Assembly: GCF_900184255.1 (NCBI RefSeq)
Contig: NZ_LT854636.1
Coordinates: 257,079-321,078, forward strand
DNA from: Haloimpatiens massiliensis
GTDB taxonomy: Bacteria > Bacillota > Clostridia > Clostridiales > Clostridiaceae
Direction: 5' to 3'
DNA: 64,000 bases
A program made the position numbers and the translations under genes. The notes under the pieces are model-generated. The model was not told where the DNA came from, made no database searches, and worked only from the letters and a program-made list of their open reading frames with translations. Numbering within the stretch: the first letter of the stretch is position 1; every line of letters begins with the position of its first letter. Below, piece by piece: positions 7,818 through 19,014 of this stretch.

Positions 7818-9575
7818 TTATCTTACATTAGCTCTTCCGCTATATACTACTCCTCTTCCTATGTCCATAGTTATAAATGAACCCGTTTTTATAATGTTTG
7901 TAGCATTTTCTGCTCCACAGATTATTGGAATTTCTCTAGATATACATTCGATAGCCATGTGAGATGTAAGTCCACCATTTTCTGCTATTATTCCAACAGC
8001 TCTATCTAAAGAATCTATATATTCTTTATTTAAATCTTTTACTATTAAGATTTCTCCTTCTTGAACTACTCTATTAGCTTCTTCTGGGGAATTTACCACA
8101 TGAGCTACACCATATCCCGGTCTATTTCCTGCGCCCTTACCTTGTACTAGTATATCTCCAGCTATATGGACTTTTAACATGTTGGTAGTTCCTGAATATT
8201 GCACTGGAATACCTGCTGCTATTATTACTAGGTCACCTTTATTTATATATCCCTCTTCTAAAGCTATATTTACAGATTGATCTATAAGTTCATCTGTAGA
8301 TTTGTATTGAGAAGTAACTAATGGAAATACCCCCCAGTTAAGTGCTAGTTTTCTAGCTACCTTTTCATTTGGAGTTACTGCTATTATAGGACAATCTGGT
8401 CTATAGCTTGAAACTCTTTTTGCAGTACTTCCACTTTGTGTAGCTGTGATTATAGCAGAAGCACTTAACTGTTCTGCAGTAGTTACTGCACTTAAGCTTA
8501 TAGCATTAGCTACGTTAGGTATGTGCGCTTCCATTCTCTTTTGTAACCTTTTATTATTATCTAGTGCCTCTTCCGTTCTCATAGCTATTTTAGCCATAGT
8601 TGTCACTGCCTCTACTGGCCACTTTCCTTTAGCTGTTTCACCGCTTAACATTATGGCATCTGTGCCATCAAATATAGCATTAGCTACATCTGAAGCTTCC
8701 GCTCTTGTTGGTCTTGGGTTTCTTATCATAGAGTCTAACATTTGAGTAGCTGTAATTACTGGCTTACCTACTCTATTACACTTTTCTATTATCATCTTTT
8801 GCACTACTGGCACTTCTTCTGTAGGTATCTCTACACCTAGATCTCCTCTAGCTACCATTATTCCATCAGAAAACTTTATTATGTCATCTATGTTGTTTAC
8901 ACCTTCAGCATTCTCTATTTTAGAGAAAATTTGTATGTCACTTCCATCATTTTTAGCTAAGAGTTTTCTTATTTCTAAAACGTCTGATGCTTTTCTTATA
9001 AATGAAGCAGCTATTATATCTACTCCCTCTTCTATACCAAATAATAAATCGTCCTTATCTTTCTCTGTTAAAGCTGGCAGATTTATAGAAACTCCTGGTA
9101 CATTTACACCCTTATGATTTGAAACTTCTCCACTGTTTTTAACTATACAGTGTACTTTGTTTTTTTCTATACTTTCTACTTGTAGACCAACTAGACCATC
9201 ATCTATTAATATAGTATCTCCAGCATTTACATCTTCACATAATTCTTCATAAGTTACAGAGCACTTAGTTTCATCTCCTAAAACTTCTTCTCCGCAGTAT
9301 ATAGTAAATTTCTGTCCTTCTTTTAACTGAACAGCTTCCTCTGAAAAATTACCTGTTCTTATTTCTGGACCTTTTGTATCAAGTATTATAGCAATTTGCT
9401 TTTTATACTCTTCTCTTAATTTTTTTACAAGATTCATTCTTACTTTGTGCTCTTCATGGTCTCCATGAGAAAAATTATGTCTAGAAGCATTCATCCCTGC
9501 TTCCATTAACTTTGATAAAATTTCTTCATTATCACTTGCAGGTCCTATAGTACATATAATTTTTGTTTTTTTCAT
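7818..9575 (-). CDS. pyk: Pyruvate kinase with C-terminal PEP-utilising domain
   Basis: Converts phosphoenolpyruvate and ADP to pyruvate and ATP, the last step of glycolysis. At 585 residues it has the long form common in Firmicutes: TIM barrel and B domain (about 1-345), C domain to about 475, and an extra PEP-utilising-enzyme-like domain to the end with GGLTSHMAIECISREIPII. Visible motifs are KIICTIGPAS at the start, the metal and substrate region FSKIENAEGVNNIDDII, and GDLGVEIPTEEVP plus ITATQMLDSM. A ribosome site (GGAG) precedes the ATG. It lies 89 bases after pfkA on the same strand, so the pair is probably one glycolytic operon. Confidence 0.97.
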   Translation of the reverse strand: MKKTKIICTIGPASDNEEILSKLMEAGMNASRHNFSHGDHEEHKVRMNLVKKLREEYKKQIAIILDTKGPEIRTGNFSEEAVQLKEGQKFTIYCGEEVLGDETKCSVTYEELCEDVNAGDTILIDDGLVGLQVESIEKNKVHCIVKNSGEVSNHKGVNVPGVSINLPALTEKDKDDLLFGIEEGVDIIAASFIRKASDVLEIRKLLAKNDGSDIQIFSKIENAEGVNNIDDIIKFSDGIMVARGDLGVEIPTEEVPVVQKMIIEKCNRVGKPVITATQMLDSMIRNPRPTRAEASDVANAIFDGTDAIMLSGETAKGKWPVEAVTTMAKIAMRTEEALDNNKRLQKRMEAHIPNVANAISLSAVTTAEQLSASAIITATQSGSTAKRVSSYRPDCPIIAVTPNEKVARKLALNWGVFPLVTSQYKSTDELIDQSVNIALEEGYINKGDLVIIAAGIPVQYSGTTNMLKVHIAGDILVQGKGAGNRPGYGVAHVVNSPEEANRVVQEGEILIVKDLNKEYIDSLDRAVGIIAENGGLTSHMAIECISREIPIICGAENATNIIKTGSFITMDIGRGVVYSGRANVR

Positions 9576-9664
9576 GAAATATACTCTCCTTATTAAATAT
9601 TAATTTTATATAATGGAAGACGTTATTAATATTAGTTTACCCAATATAATGCTCATTAATTATT

Positions 9665-10624
9665 CTAGTAAGATAATGCTCTTGCTATATCGTATAATTT
9701 TTCATCAAACTCTCTTTCTGTAGATAATGCTTCATTTATATCTTGATCTACTATCTTTCCATCTTTAATCCCTACAACCCTTGCCATTTTACCTTCTAAA
9801 AGCGTGTCTACAGCCTTTGCTCCTAATCTAGCTGCTAACACCCTATCAAAAGCTGTAGGACTTCCTCCTCTTTGTATATGACCAAGAACAGTAGCTCTAG
9901 TTATTATTCCAGTAACTTCTTCTATTTTTTTTGCTAATTCTGCTGCTCCTCCTACACCTTCTGCAAGAACAATTAAATTGTGCATTTTTCCTCTTAATTT
10001 ACCCTCTAATATAGTTCTACATAATTCATCTACATCATATCCTTTTTCAGGAATTATTACACTTTCAGCTCCACCAGCTAATCCAGCATATAGTGCTATA
10101 TCTCCACAGTTTCTTCCCATTACTTCTACTACACTTACTCTTTCATGAGAAGTAGATGTATCTCTAAGTTTATTTATAGCATCTAATACTGTATTTAAAG
10201 CTGTATCAAATCCTATAGTATACTCAGTATAAGCTAAATCATTATCTATTGTTCCTGGAATTCCAACTGTTGATACTCCTAGCTCAGATAATAATCTTGC
10301 GCCTGTAAAAGAGCCGTCGCCACCAATAACTACTAGTCCATCTACTCCAAAAATTTTTAAAACATTAGCAGCTCTTTTTCTTCCCTCTTCAGTTTTAAAT
10401 TCCTCACATCTAGCAGTTCTAAGTATAGTGCCTCCTTTATGTATTATGTCTGATACACTATGTCTATTCATTTCAAAAATTTCTCCATTTATAAGGCCGC
10501 TATATCCACGTTGAATTCCCATTACTCTTAAACCTTTGTCTAGTGCTGTTCTAACCACTGCTCTTATAGCAGCATTCATTCCTGGTGCATCTCCACCACT
10601 TGTTAATATACCTATAGTTTTCAT
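9665..10624 (-). CDS. pfkA: ATP-dependent 6-phosphofructokinase
   Basis: Phosphorylates fructose 6-phosphate to fructose 1,6-bisphosphate, the committed step of glycolysis. The start [19 protein letters not shown] (10622-10624) is chosen over an upstream in-frame ATG because TAGGAGGG sits about 7 bases before it; this gives 319 residues, the standard PfkA length. The ATP-loop GGDAPGMN, the GGDGS motif near residue 102 and the PGTIDND catalytic motif near 123 are all present, and the HIQRGG motif is near 250. It is promoter-proximal to pyk. Confidence 0.97.
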   Translation of the reverse strand: MKTIGILTSGGDAPGMNAAIRAVVRTALDKGLRVMGIQRGYSGLINGEIFEMNRHSVSDIIHKGGTILRTARCEEFKTEEGRKRAANVLKIFGVDGLVVIGGDGSFTGARLLSELGVSTVGIPGTIDNDLAYTEYTIGFDTALNTVLDAINKLRDTSTSHERVSVVEVMGRNCGDIALYAGLAGGAESVIIPEKGYDVDELCRTILEGKLRGKMHNLIVLAEGVGGAAELAKKIEEVTGIITRATVLGHIQRGGSPTAFDRVLAARLGAKAVDTLLEGKMARVVGIKDGKIVDQDINEALSTEREFDEKLYDIARALSY

Positions 10625-10677
10625 AAGCTGTTCCCTCCTACGACCGCTAGGACATACTTTGTCCCACATTTATTAAA

Positions 10678-10707
10678 ATCATATGGTAAAATATATGTTT
10701 TTGACAA
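10678..10707 (-). promoter_or_regulatory. Promoter of the pfkA-pyk operon
   Basis: On the minus strand TTGTCA (10702-10707) and TATGAT (10678-10683) are 18 bases apart, close to the sigma-A consensus. They lie about 55 bases upstream of the pfkA start. Between them and the gene the leader can form a small hairpin (GGACAAAGTATGTCC). Confidence 0.6.
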
Positions 10708-10920
10708 CTTCCTACACATTTTTTATTATATCATTTCACTAGATATTTTTCACTATTAAAATATAATTATTCATTTATTTTCTCTCGTAATTTTAGTTTA
10801 ATAAAAAAATAGACTTTATTCAAACTATTTAAAAATGACTATATGCAATAATCTAAGATTTTAAACCTTTTCTCAACTATTTTTTCAAAAAATACATACG
10901 CATAATAGAAATTAATATAA

Positions 10921-10954
10921 AAAACACCATCTAAAAATATTTAGTTGATGTTTT
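10921..10954 (-). terminator. Terminator after dnaE
   Basis: The minus strand reads AAAACATCAACTAAA-loop-TTTAGATGGTGTTTTTTA, an imperfect 13-15 bp stem ending in a T run, 11 bases beyond the dnaE stop. It separates dnaE from the pfkA promoter; nothing else is visible in 10708-10920. Confidence 0.65.
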
Positions 10955-10964
10955 CTATATTTTT

Positions 10965-13900
10965 TCATTGTTTTTTTACATTTTCATAGGAAAATAATTG
11001 CACAAGATTACTCATAACCTCTGGTTCATCACTTAACCACAAATCTCTATTAACTCTATATTTCTTTCTTTCCCTGCTAGTACATATATAAACTGGTATG
11101 TTTCCACTAAATTCTTCCGCTAATTTTCTAATATTGCTTGAGGCTAATTTAATTTTACTCTCATCTTCCACAAGTATATATATCTTACTGCTATTTATCT
11201 TTACAAGTGGCTCTACTGTATCACAGAGTATTTTAGGCTGCTCATCTTCTCTCATACTAACTCTTCCTTTAACTATGATTAACTCATCTTCACTTATAAA
11301 GTCTTTATACTTATCTAATACCTTTGGAAATACCACCACTTCTATAGTACCATACAAATCTTCCAAAGCCATAAAACACATCATAGTATTGCTTCTAGTA
11401 ACTTTCTTGCTTAAGCTAGAAATGATTCCTCCTATGACTACTCTGTCTCCATCTTTCACCTTTAAATCATTTTCACTTACTGTTACACTTTCTTCTATAT
11501 TTTCATTTATAATTATATCTGTAGTTCTAGTATCCGTAATAGCTTTTAAGGATTCTACATATTCATCTAGTGGATGACCTGATATATACAAGCCCGTCAT
11601 TTCCTTTTCCATAGACAAAATATATTTTTTATCGAATTCCTGTATATTAGGGTAAACTACTCCTAAATCCATTATAGGTTCTTCTACAGTATCAAATAAA
11701 CTCATTTGTCCCTTTATATTTTTTTTATTTCTATTGTTTATTCCATCTAGCACCTTTTCATAAACCGCTAAAAGCTTGGATCTATATACAGAAAAATTAT
11801 CAAAAGCGCCACATTTTATAAGACTTTCCACTGCTCTTTTATTAACAGAACTGGAGTCTATTTTATTACAAAAATCTATAAAATCATTGAACTTTCCACT
11901 TTCTTCTCTAGATTTTACTATACTATCTACCACATTTACTCCTATATTTTTTATTGCAGACATACCAAATCTTATTTTACCATTTTGAACTGTAAAATCA
12001 GTAAAACTTTCATTTATATCTGGCGGAAGTACTTCTATACCTGCATCCTTAGCAAATCTTATATAGTGTGCTACTTTTTCATTGTCACCTCTAACACTAT
12101 TTAGCATAGCTGCTATAAATTCTGTAGGATAGTAACACATTAAGTATGCTGTATGATATCCTACAACTGCATATGCAGCAGCGTGAGATTTATTAAAGGC
12201 ATAGGATGCAAAGTCCATCATAAGGTCAAATATCTTATTTGCTACCTCTTCGCTTATGCCATTTCTAACACATCCTGGTACCAGTACCTTGCCCTCTTCA
12301 TCCACTATTCCATGTATAAAATTTTGTCTCTCCTTAAGCATTACATCGTGCTTCTTTTTAGACATAGCACGTCTAACCAAATCACTTCTTCCCATAGAAT
12401 ATCCAGCTAACTTTCTAACAATTTCCATAACCTGTTCTTGATAAACCATACACCCATAAGTTACATTTAATATAGGCTCTAATTCTGGAGTTAAGTACTG
12501 AATTTCCTTTGGGTTCTTTTTATTTTTTAAGTAATTTGGTATTTCTGCCATAGGGCCTGGTCTGTAAAGACTTATACCCGCTATTATATCTTCTAAAGAG
12601 TCCGGCTTTAATTCTTTCATAAAGCTAGTCATGCCCGTGGACTCTAGCTGAAACACCCCTGTGGTCTTGCCCTCTCCAATCATGCGATACACATTTTTAT
12701 CTTCAAAACCTAATTTATCTAAGTCAATGTCTATATTTTTAGTTCTCTTTATTATATTAAGCGCATCTCTTATTACAGTTAGAGTACGTAATCCCAAGAA
12801 GTCCATCTTTAAAAGTCCAAGCTCTTCTAGAGTTCCCATAGGGAATTGTGCCACTATATTGTCATCATTTTTTTGAAGTGGTACATAATTTACTAAAGGT
12901 TTAGATGCTATAACTACACCAGCTGCATGGGTGGATGTATGCCTAGGAAGCCCTTCTAAATTTCTCGCTATGTCAATAAGCTCTTTTACTCTATCATCAT
13001 CTTCATATATGAGTTTAAGCTCTGGATTCATATCCAAGGCTTTATCTATGGTTATACCCCCCTGCACTATAGGTATCATCTTAGCTATTTTATCTACCTC
13101 AGCATAGGAATAATTAAGTGCTCTACCCACATCCCTAATGCAAGCTCTAGCTGCCATGGTACCAAAAGTTATGATTTGAGATACATTGTTTTCTCCATAT
13201 TTGTCCACCACGTAATCTATAACCTCTTGCCTTCTTTCATAGCAAAAATCACTATCTATATCTGGCATAGACACACGCTCCGGATTAAGAAATCTTTCAA
13301 ATATGAGCCCGTATTTTATTGGATCTATTTTTGTTATTCCTAAGGTATACGCCACTAACGATCCAGCTCCACTACCTCTGCCTGGTCCTGTCATTATGCT
13401 ATTTTCCCTAGCAAACCTTATGAAATCCCAAACTATAAGAAAATAATCCACATATCCCATTTGATTTATTATGCCCAGCTCGTATTCCAATCTCTCCTCT
13501 AATTCCGATCCTATGTCTTGATACCTTTCCTCTAAACCTTTATAGCATAGCTCTCTCAAATATTTATAATGATCCTGCCCCTTTTGCAAAGGGAATTCCG
13601 GAAGTTTAGATACATGAAATTCATAATCAAAATTACATTGTTCTGCTATTTTCACAGTATTTTCTAGTGCCTCTTTAGCATAGGAGAACTGATTGTACAT
13701 TTCCTCTGGTGATCTTAAATAAAATTGCCCCGATGGATACCTCATTCTATTTTCATCATCTACTGTCTTACCTGTTTGAATACATAGAAGTACATCGTGA
13801 GCTTTAGTATCTTCCTTGTTTATATAATGTACATCATTACTTGCAATCAACGGTATATCTAACTGTTTTGACAGTTCTATAAGTTCATCATTTACCTTTA

Positions 13901-14441
13901 GTTGATCTTGAAGTCCATGATATTGAAGTTCTAAATAAAACCCTTCTTTAAATATTTCCTTATATAAAAGCGCAGTTTTTTTGGCCTTTTCTATGTTTCC
14001 CTTCAATATATTTGCTTGAACTTCTCCGCCTAAACATGCACTAGTTGCTATAAGTCCTTCACTATGCTTTTTTAGGTATTCATGGTCTACTCTAGGTTTA
14101 TAATAAAATCCATCTATAGATGCTGTGGAAACTATGTTCATTAAATTTTCATAGCCCTTTTCATTCTTTACTAAAAGTACTAAATGATGTATGCTATTTT
14201 CCTTATTATCCTTTAATTCCATAGACTTTTCAGCTACATATATTTCACATCCTATTATAGGTTTTATACCTTGTTTTTTAGCTTCCTTATAAAATTCTAC
14301 ACATCCATACATAGTTCCATGATCCGTTATGGCAAGGCTATGCATTCCTAATTCTTTAGCCCTAGCTATAAGTTTGTCAACCTTGCCTGAACCATCTAAT
14401 AAACTATACTCTGTATGTACATGAAGATGAACAAAATCCAT
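10965..14441 (-). CDS. dnaE: DNA polymerase III alpha subunit, DnaE type
   Basis: A replicative polymerase of the DnaE (C-family) class, 1158 residues. Order of domains: PHP domain at the N-terminus (VHLHVHTEYSLLDGSGKV), polymerase core with PGRGSGAGSLVAYTLGI and the catalytic PDIDSDF near residue 397-403, helix-hairpin-helix region, then an OB fold near 985-1065 (VVIGGIISSLSKKV). It lacks the internal exonuclease of PolC, so in Firmicutes it is the partner polymerase that extends primers, chiefly on the lagging strand. The gene stands alone between two terminators, downstream of the CBS/DRTGG regulator. Confidence 0.96.
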   Translation of the reverse strand: MDFVHLHVHTEYSLLDGSGKVDKLIARAKELGMHSLAITDHGTMYGCVEFYKEAKKQGIKPIIGCEIYVAEKSMELKDNKENSIHHLVLLVKNEKGYENLMNIVSTASIDGFYYKPRVDHEYLKKHSEGLIATSACLGGEVQANILKGNIEKAKKTALLYKEIFKEGFYLELQYHGLQDQLKVNDELIELSKQLDIPLIASNDVHYINKEDTKAHDVLLCIQTGKTVDDENRMRYPSGQFYLRSPEEMYNQFSYAKEALENTVKIAEQCNFDYEFHVSKLPEFPLQKGQDHYKYLRELCYKGLEERYQDIGSELEERLEYELGIINQMGYVDYFLIVWDFIRFARENSIMTGPGRGSGAGSLVAYTLGITKIDPIKYGLIFERFLNPERVSMPDIDSDFCYERRQEVIDYVVDKYGENNVSQIITFGTMAARACIRDVGRALNYSYAEVDKIAKMIPIVQGGITIDKALDMNPELKLIYEDDDRVKELIDIARNLEGLPRHTSTHAAGVVIASKPLVNYVPLQKNDDNIVAQFPMGTLEELGLLKMDFLGLRTLTVIRDALNIIKRTKNIDIDLDKLGFEDKNVYRMIGEGKTTGVFQLESTGMTSFMKELKPDSLEDIIAGISLYRPGPMAEIPNYLKNKKNPKEIQYLTPELEPILNVTYGCMVYQEQVMEIVRKLAGYSMGRSDLVRRAMSKKKHDVMLKERQNFIHGIVDEEGKVLVPGCVRNGISEEVANKIFDLMMDFASYAFNKSHAAAYAVVGYHTAYLMCYYPTEFIAAMLNSVRGDNEKVAHYIRFAKDAGIEVLPPDINESFTDFTVQNGKIRFGMSAIKNIGVNVVDSIVKSREESGKFNDFIDFCNKIDSSSVNKRAVESLIKCGAFDNFSVYRSKLLAVYEKVLDGINNRNKKNIKGQMSLFDTVEEPIMDLGVVYPNIQEFDKKYILSMEKEMTGLYISGHPLDEYVESLKAITDTRTTDIIINENIEESVTVSENDLKVKDGDRVVIGGIISSLSKKVTRSNTMMCFMALEDLYGTIEVVVFPKVLDKYKDFISEDELIIVKGRVSMREDEQPKILCDTVEPLVKINSSKIYILVEDESKIKLASSNIRKLAEEFSGNIPVYICTSRERKKYRVNRDLWLSDEPEVMSNLVQLFSYENVKKQ

Positions 14442-14483
14442 ATAATCTCCTCCTTTCTGGTGTACTGATTTCTATTTTATAAA

Positions 14484-14528
14484 AACTTGCCTACTCATAA
14501 TTTTCCTAAACTATTGAGAAAGCAAGTT
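14484..14528 (-). terminator. Terminator after the DRTGG/CBS gene
   Basis: AACTTGC (14484-14490) pairs with GCAAGTT (14522-14528) and CTACTCA partly with TTGAG inside. On the minus strand the stem is followed by TTTTTAT. It lies just beyond the stop at 14537. Confidence 0.5.
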
Positions 14529-14536
14529 ATCAAGTC

Positions 14537-15835
14537 TTAATTTAGTATTTTAGCTGACAATATGGTTTTTGCTATTAAATCTCTAGTTTTATTATACATG
14601 CTTACTTCCACTTTGCATGAATTTCTACCCATATCAACAATTTCTGTATATATATCTATAGGTCTGTTCATTTGAACTGGTCTCATAAAATAAGTTACTA
14701 TGTTGTCCACATATATGCTAACATTATTTTTGTTTCGCACAGTAATTTCAGCAGTAGTAGAAAGAAGCATATTCAAAGCTCCGCTGGAAGCTGTTCCTAG
14801 CTCATTTAACATTTCAGGAATTATTTCTCCATAAAAATGTATTTTTCCATCTTCATTATGGTATTTAAAATTCTCTAAAATTAAATCTTCCATAGTTTCT
14901 TTTACATGTTCCTGTCTTGATGCATACTTAAGAGCTTTAATTACATCCTTCCTAGTTATGACTCCTAAAAGCTTCTTTTTATGCACCACAGGACACATTT
15001 TTATATTTTCCCAGACCATTATATGAGCAGCATAAGCTATAGTAGTTTTTGAAAAAACTGTTATAGGATTCTTTGTCATTACATTTCCTATAAGTTCCTC
15101 ATCATCAACTCCATCACTTATATCTCTTAAGGTAACTATACCTACTAACTTATTATCCTTATCTAGTACTGGAAATCTTTCATGTTTATTCTTTTTTACT
15201 AATTCTTTAAACTTTATTACATTATCCGTATCCAGTACACATTCTGCCTCAGTCATTATATCTTCTGCTAATATTATATCTTTTTTAATTATATTTTCAG
15301 AAAGAGCCCTATTTATCATACTTGCTATAGTAAAAGTATCATAACTAGAAGATATGATAGGCAAACATTTTTCGTCTCCTAATTTTTTAATTTCTTCACT
15401 ACATTGAAAACCACCTGCTATGAGCACTCCACATTCATTCATTAATGCTAATCTTTGAAGTTCTTCTCTATTTCCGACTATAACCAAAGATGATTTTTCA
15501 ATAAATCTTGCAGCAGCATCCTCTGTCATTGCTCCTATAAAAAAATTACTTAAGGTTTTATATATACCTTCTTTTCCTCCAAAAATATTTCCTTCTACTA
15601 TATTAACAACTTCAGCATATGTCAAAAGCTCTCTACTTTTCTTTTCAACTTTCTCTACCCTTATAGTTCCAACTCTAGGAATAGTTGATACTATTCCTGA
15701 ATCCTCTGATTCTTTTATGGCCCTATATGCTGTTCCCTCACTTACACCTAATTCTGCTGCAATGCCTCTTACGGAAATTCTGGTTCCAGGGGTTAATGAA
15801 TTAATATAATTCAATATTTTCTCATGTTTAGACAT
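14537..15835 (-). CDS. HTH-DRTGG-CBS-hotdog regulator (YtoI-like)
   Basis: A 432-residue multidomain protein. Residues 1-65 are a winged helix-turn-helix (RISVRGIAAELGVSEGTAYR). A DRTGG domain follows at about 75-185 (MTEDAAARFIEKSSLVIVG). Two CBS motifs lie at about 195-310 (ILAEDIMTEAECVL and VMTKNPITVFSKTTIAYAAH), and a C-terminal hotdog domain at about 320-430. B. subtilis YtoI has the same layout. CBS pairs bind adenosine nucleotides, so it probably senses energy or nucleotide state. No target is known. It ends a run with whiA only 8 bases upstream, and AAATTT rather than a strong ribosome site precedes the start. Confidence 0.85.
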   Translation of the reverse strand: MSKHEKILNYINSLTPGTRISVRGIAAELGVSEGTAYRAIKESEDSGIVSTIPRVGTIRVEKVEKKSRELLTYAEVVNIVEGNIFGGKEGIYKTLSNFFIGAMTEDAAARFIEKSSLVIVGNREELQRLALMNECGVLIAGGFQCSEEIKKLGDEKCLPIISSSYDTFTIASMINRALSENIIKKDIILAEDIMTEAECVLDTDNVIKFKELVKKNKHERFPVLDKDNKLVGIVTLRDISDGVDDEELIGNVMTKNPITVFSKTTIAYAAHIMVWENIKMCPVVHKKKLLGVITRKDVIKALKYASRQEHVKETMEDLILENFKYHNEDGKIHFYGEIIPEMLNELGTASSGALNMLLSTTAEITVRNKNNVSIYVDNIVTYFMRPVQMNRPIDIYTEIVDMGRNSCKVEVSMYNKTRDLIAKTILSAKILN

Positions 15836-15843
15836 AAAATTTA

Positions 15844-16794
15844 CTACCTGCCTTCTTTTCTTAATTCTTCTGCTATTTTTTCTATTTTTCTAAGTCTGTG
15901 GTTTACTCCTGATTTTCCAACCTTAGGATTCAACATTTCTCCTAATTCCTTTAGAGACTCATCTGGATACTTTAGTCTAAGCTCAGCTATTTCTCTTAAG
16001 TTTTTAGGAAGTCTTTTTAACCCAATTTCCCTTTCAATTAATTTTATACTCTCTACTTGCCTAACTGCAGCATTTACAGTTTTACTTAAATTAGCTGTTT
16101 CACAATTTACCAATCTATTAACATTATTTCTCATTTCCTTCATTATTCTTATATTTTCTAAAAAAAACAATGAACTATGAGCTCCTATAATACTCAATAA
16201 ATCAGAAATTTGTTCTCCTTCTTTAATGTAAATTACATAACTGCTTTTCCTTTGTATGACCTTTGAATTAAGACCATAGGTATTAATTAGACCACTAAGC
16301 TCTTCCGCATAGTTATTATCGTGAGTTACAAATTCTAAATGATAGGTCTTTTCAGGATTGCTAATACTTCCTCCCCCTAAAAAAGATCCTCTTATAAAGG
16401 CTTTTTTAGTTTTATCATCATAAACCAAATCTGAAGGTATCCCAAATTCTAATGAAAAACTCTCTTCCTGTTTTAAGACACCAACAACTTTTAATAAGTC
16501 TTCAACTCCCATTTCTTCATTTATAATTATTACATAAACATTATTCTTCTTTAATGAATTATTTTTTTTAACCATTATTTTAGCATGTATATCAAAATGA
16601 GCTTTTAACAATTTAAATACCAGTCTTGCAATACTAGGATTTTCTGTAGTTATCTTAAAACTTAATTGCTTGTTTGATGCCAAAGCTATGGTGCCACTTA
16701 CTTTCATCACTCCTGCTAATATAGCTATAGCCTCATCTCTAGAAACTTCCACATATCTACAAACTTCACTTTTAACCTTTGACGAAAATGACAT
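15844..16794 (-). CDS. whiA: DNA-binding protein WhiA
   Basis: A 316-residue WhiA protein: an N-terminal LAGLIDADG-homing-endonuclease-like fold that has lost catalysis (AFIRGSFLGGGSISNPEKTYHLEF near 130) and a C-terminal helix-turn-helix (LPKNLREIAELRLKYPDESL). In Firmicutes WhiA affects cell division and chromosome segregation; in Streptomyces it controls sporulation genes. It is one base after yvcK and part of the conserved rapZ-yvcK-whiA block. Confidence 0.95.
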   Translation of the reverse strand: MSFSSKVKSEVCRYVEVSRDEAIAILAGVMKVSGTIALASNKQLSFKITTENPSIARLVFKLLKAHFDIHAKIMVKKNNSLKKNNVYVIIINEEMGVEDLLKVVGVLKQEESFSLEFGIPSDLVYDDKTKKAFIRGSFLGGGSISNPEKTYHLEFVTHDNNYAEELSGLINTYGLNSKVIQRKSSYVIYIKEGEQISDLLSIIGAHSSLFFLENIRIMKEMRNNVNRLVNCETANLSKTVNAAVRQVESIKLIEREIGLKRLPKNLREIAELRLKYPDESLKELGEMLNPKVGKSGVNHRLRKIEKIAEELRKEGR

Positions 16795-16795
16795 C

Positions 16796-18133
16796 TTAAC
16801 TTCTTTCCCTTCTATTTTCCTTTAATCTTTCAGATAAGTAGAAGTACTCAAGTATCTTCTTCCTATCATAGAATAATTGTTTATCCATAATTGTTTCTAT
16901 TAGTATAGATGACAGCTTTTCTGCATCATGCCTTATTAAACCTTTTTTAACTTTTATAAAATCACCTTTTACTACATTTATATTCATAGACTTTAATTCT
17001 TCATTATCACATTTTACTATATGTGATGTTTTAAGCTTGTATTTATCTACAAGTTCATCAGTAATTTCACCATCATTCACTACGGCATAATTAATCATTC
17101 CTTCTCCCACATGTTTACGCACAGCTTTAATATGATCAGACACAGTAAAATCATCTGTTTCACCAGGTTGAGTCATAATATTGCACACATAAATCTTTAG
17201 TGCCTTTGTCTTTTTTATTGCATTAGATATATCTTTTACAAGAAGATTTGGCATTATACTCGTATAAAGACTTCCTGGTCCCAAAATTATGGCATCTGCC
17301 TCTTTTATGGATTGTACAGATTCTCTAAGTGCTCTAGCATTTTCAGGTTCTATAAAAATTCTATCTATTTTACTATTACATCTTAATGCCTCTTCTGGTA
17401 TATTAGATTCTCCTTCTACTATAGTTCCATTCTCTAACCTAGCTTTTAAAATCATATCGTCTAAAGTAACAGGCAATACTTTACCTGTTACCGCTAAAAC
17501 AGAGCTCATCTTCTGAACTGCATCTTCAAAATTATCTGATATTCCATTCATAGCTGCTAAAAATAAATTTCCAAAGCTTTGATTTTTAAGTCTTCCTTCT
17601 GCAAATCTATATTGCAAAAGCTCCTCCATTAAGGGTTCCGTATCCGCTAAAGATAAAATGCAGTTTCTTATATCTCCCGGAGGTAGTATACCCAGATCTT
17701 CCCTTAAGGCACCTGAGCCCCCACCATCATCTCCAACTGTAACTATAGCTGTAATGTTTGATGTATAATATTTAAGTCCCCTTAACATAGTGGATAAACC
17801 CGTTCCCCCACCAATTACTACTATTTTAGGTCCCTTTACCAATAATCTCTTTTCATATATTAAATTTCCCAATTTTTTCGAGTCAAAGGATACCTTTAAA
17901 TATCCTTGATTTATAAGTGCTATTACTGATTTCATACCTTGATTTATAGAAATGTAAAGAGTGAATATACCACATACTATTAAAAAAACAAAAAAAGTTA
18001 TGTAGTATATGTTATAATACATTTTATTTAAAAATTCTATTATTCCAAACACCATTAAAAGAATTCCCATAATTCCAAAAAGTATCCACCTTTTAACTTT
18101 TATTCCCGGCTTCAACCATTGAGTTAGCTTCAT
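16796..18133 (-). CDS. yvcK: YvcK/CofD-like gluconeogenesis factor, membrane-anchored
   Basis: A 445-residue protein with two hydrophobic helices at about 17-35 and 41-62, then a CofD-like domain starting with [17 protein letters not shown] near 105 and [20 protein letters not shown] near 134. YvcK is needed for growth on gluconeogenic carbon and for cell-wall homeostasis in Bacillus, and binds UDP-GlcNAc. The membrane anchor is an extension relative to the cytosolic B. subtilis protein and would place it at the membrane. It overlaps rapZ by 4 bases (ATGA type), so the two are translationally coupled. Confidence 0.93.
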   Translation of the reverse strand: MKLTQWLKPGIKVKRWILFGIMGILLMVFGIIEFLNKMYYNIYYITFFVFLIVCGIFTLYISINQGMKSVIALINQGYLKVSFDSKKLGNLIYEKRLLVKGPKIVVIGGGTGLSTMLRGLKYYTSNITAIVTVGDDGGGSGALREDLGILPPGDIRNCILSLADTEPLMEELLQYRFAEGRLKNQSFGNLFLAAMNGISDNFEDAVQKMSSVLAVTGKVLPVTLDDMILKARLENGTIVEGESNIPEEALRCNSKIDRIFIEPENARALRESVQSIKEADAIILGPGSLYTSIMPNLLVKDISNAIKKTKALKIYVCNIMTQPGETDDFTVSDHIKAVRKHVGEGMINYAVVNDGEITDELVDKYKLKTSHIVKCDNEELKSMNINVVKGDFIKVKKGLIRHDAEKLSSILIETIMDKQLFYDRKKILEYFYLSERLKENRRERS

Positions 18134-19014
18134 ATCTTCATACCACCCTTGCTAACATCCTCATTTATATCTCTATGGTCTATAGTTACGTTATGTCCCT
18201 TGTCTCTTAATTTTTGGTACATAGCATTAGCTATAGTTACAGATCTATGTCTTCCTCCTGTACATCCAATGGATATGATTAACTGTCTTTTTCCTTCTTT
18301 GATGTAGTTTGGTATTAAAAAGTTTAGCATATCCTCCAGTTTTTCCATAAAATCTTTAGTTTCTCTAAAGTCCATTACATAATCCCTTACGGAACTATCA
18401 TTTCCAGAATACTGCTTTAATTCTGGAATATAGTATGGGTTAGGTAAAAATCTCACATCAAATACTAAATCAGAATCCAAAGGAATGCCATATTTAAAGC
18501 CAAATGACAAGACAGTTATCATTAATTTACTTTCTATTTGATCCTTGTCACCATATATGCTAGTTATTTTATTTCTTAACTCCCTAGTAGAAAGCTTAGT
18601 CGTATCTATAATGTGATTAGCTTTTTCTCTTACTTCTCTTAACTTTTCTCTTTCAGAATCTATACCAGTTAAAACTCTTCCTTCTGGAGCTAGGGGATGC
18701 TTTCTTCTTGATTCTTTATATCTTTTTATTAAAACCTCATCGCTAGCCTCTAAGAATAAAATTTCATAATGATATCCTTGACATTTAAAATAATTTAAAC
18801 TTGTAAATAAATCATCAAAGAATTTACCACCTCTAATATCTATTACTAACGCTATCTTATCTATTTTACCTTCTGTTTGAAAACAAGCCTCTGCAAACTT
18901 AGGTATTAAAGTAGTTGGCAAATTATCTACACAAAAATATCCCAAATCTTCTAAGCATCGTATAGCTTGTGTTTTTCCTGCTCCAGATAGTCCTGTAACT
19001 ATTACAAATTTCAT
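18130..19014 (-). CDS. rapZ: RNase adapter / nucleotide-binding protein RapZ (YvcJ)
   Basis: A 294-residue RapZ-family protein. The Walker A is at 8-15 (GLSGAGKT); the C-terminal domain has the conserved [15 protein letters not shown] near 255. In E. coli RapZ links GlcN6P sensing to sRNA decay. In Firmicutes the protein has ATPase/GTPase activity and a less clear role. GAGGTGTTC lies before the ATG. First gene of the rapZ-yvcK-whiA transcript. Confidence 0.95.
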   Translation of the reverse strand: MKFVIVTGLSGAGKTQAIRCLEDLGYFCVDNLPTTLIPKFAEACFQTEGKIDKIALVIDIRGGKFFDDLFTSLNYFKCQGYHYEILFLEASDEVLIKRYKESRRKHPLAPEGRVLTGIDSEREKLREVREKANHIIDTTKLSTRELRNKITSIYGDKDQIESKLMITVLSFGFKYGIPLDSDLVFDVRFLPNPYYIPELKQYSGNDSSVRDYVMDFRETKDFMEKLEDMLNFLIPNYIKEGKRQLIISIGCTGGRHRSVTIANAMYQKLRDKGHNVTIDHRDINEDVSKGGMKI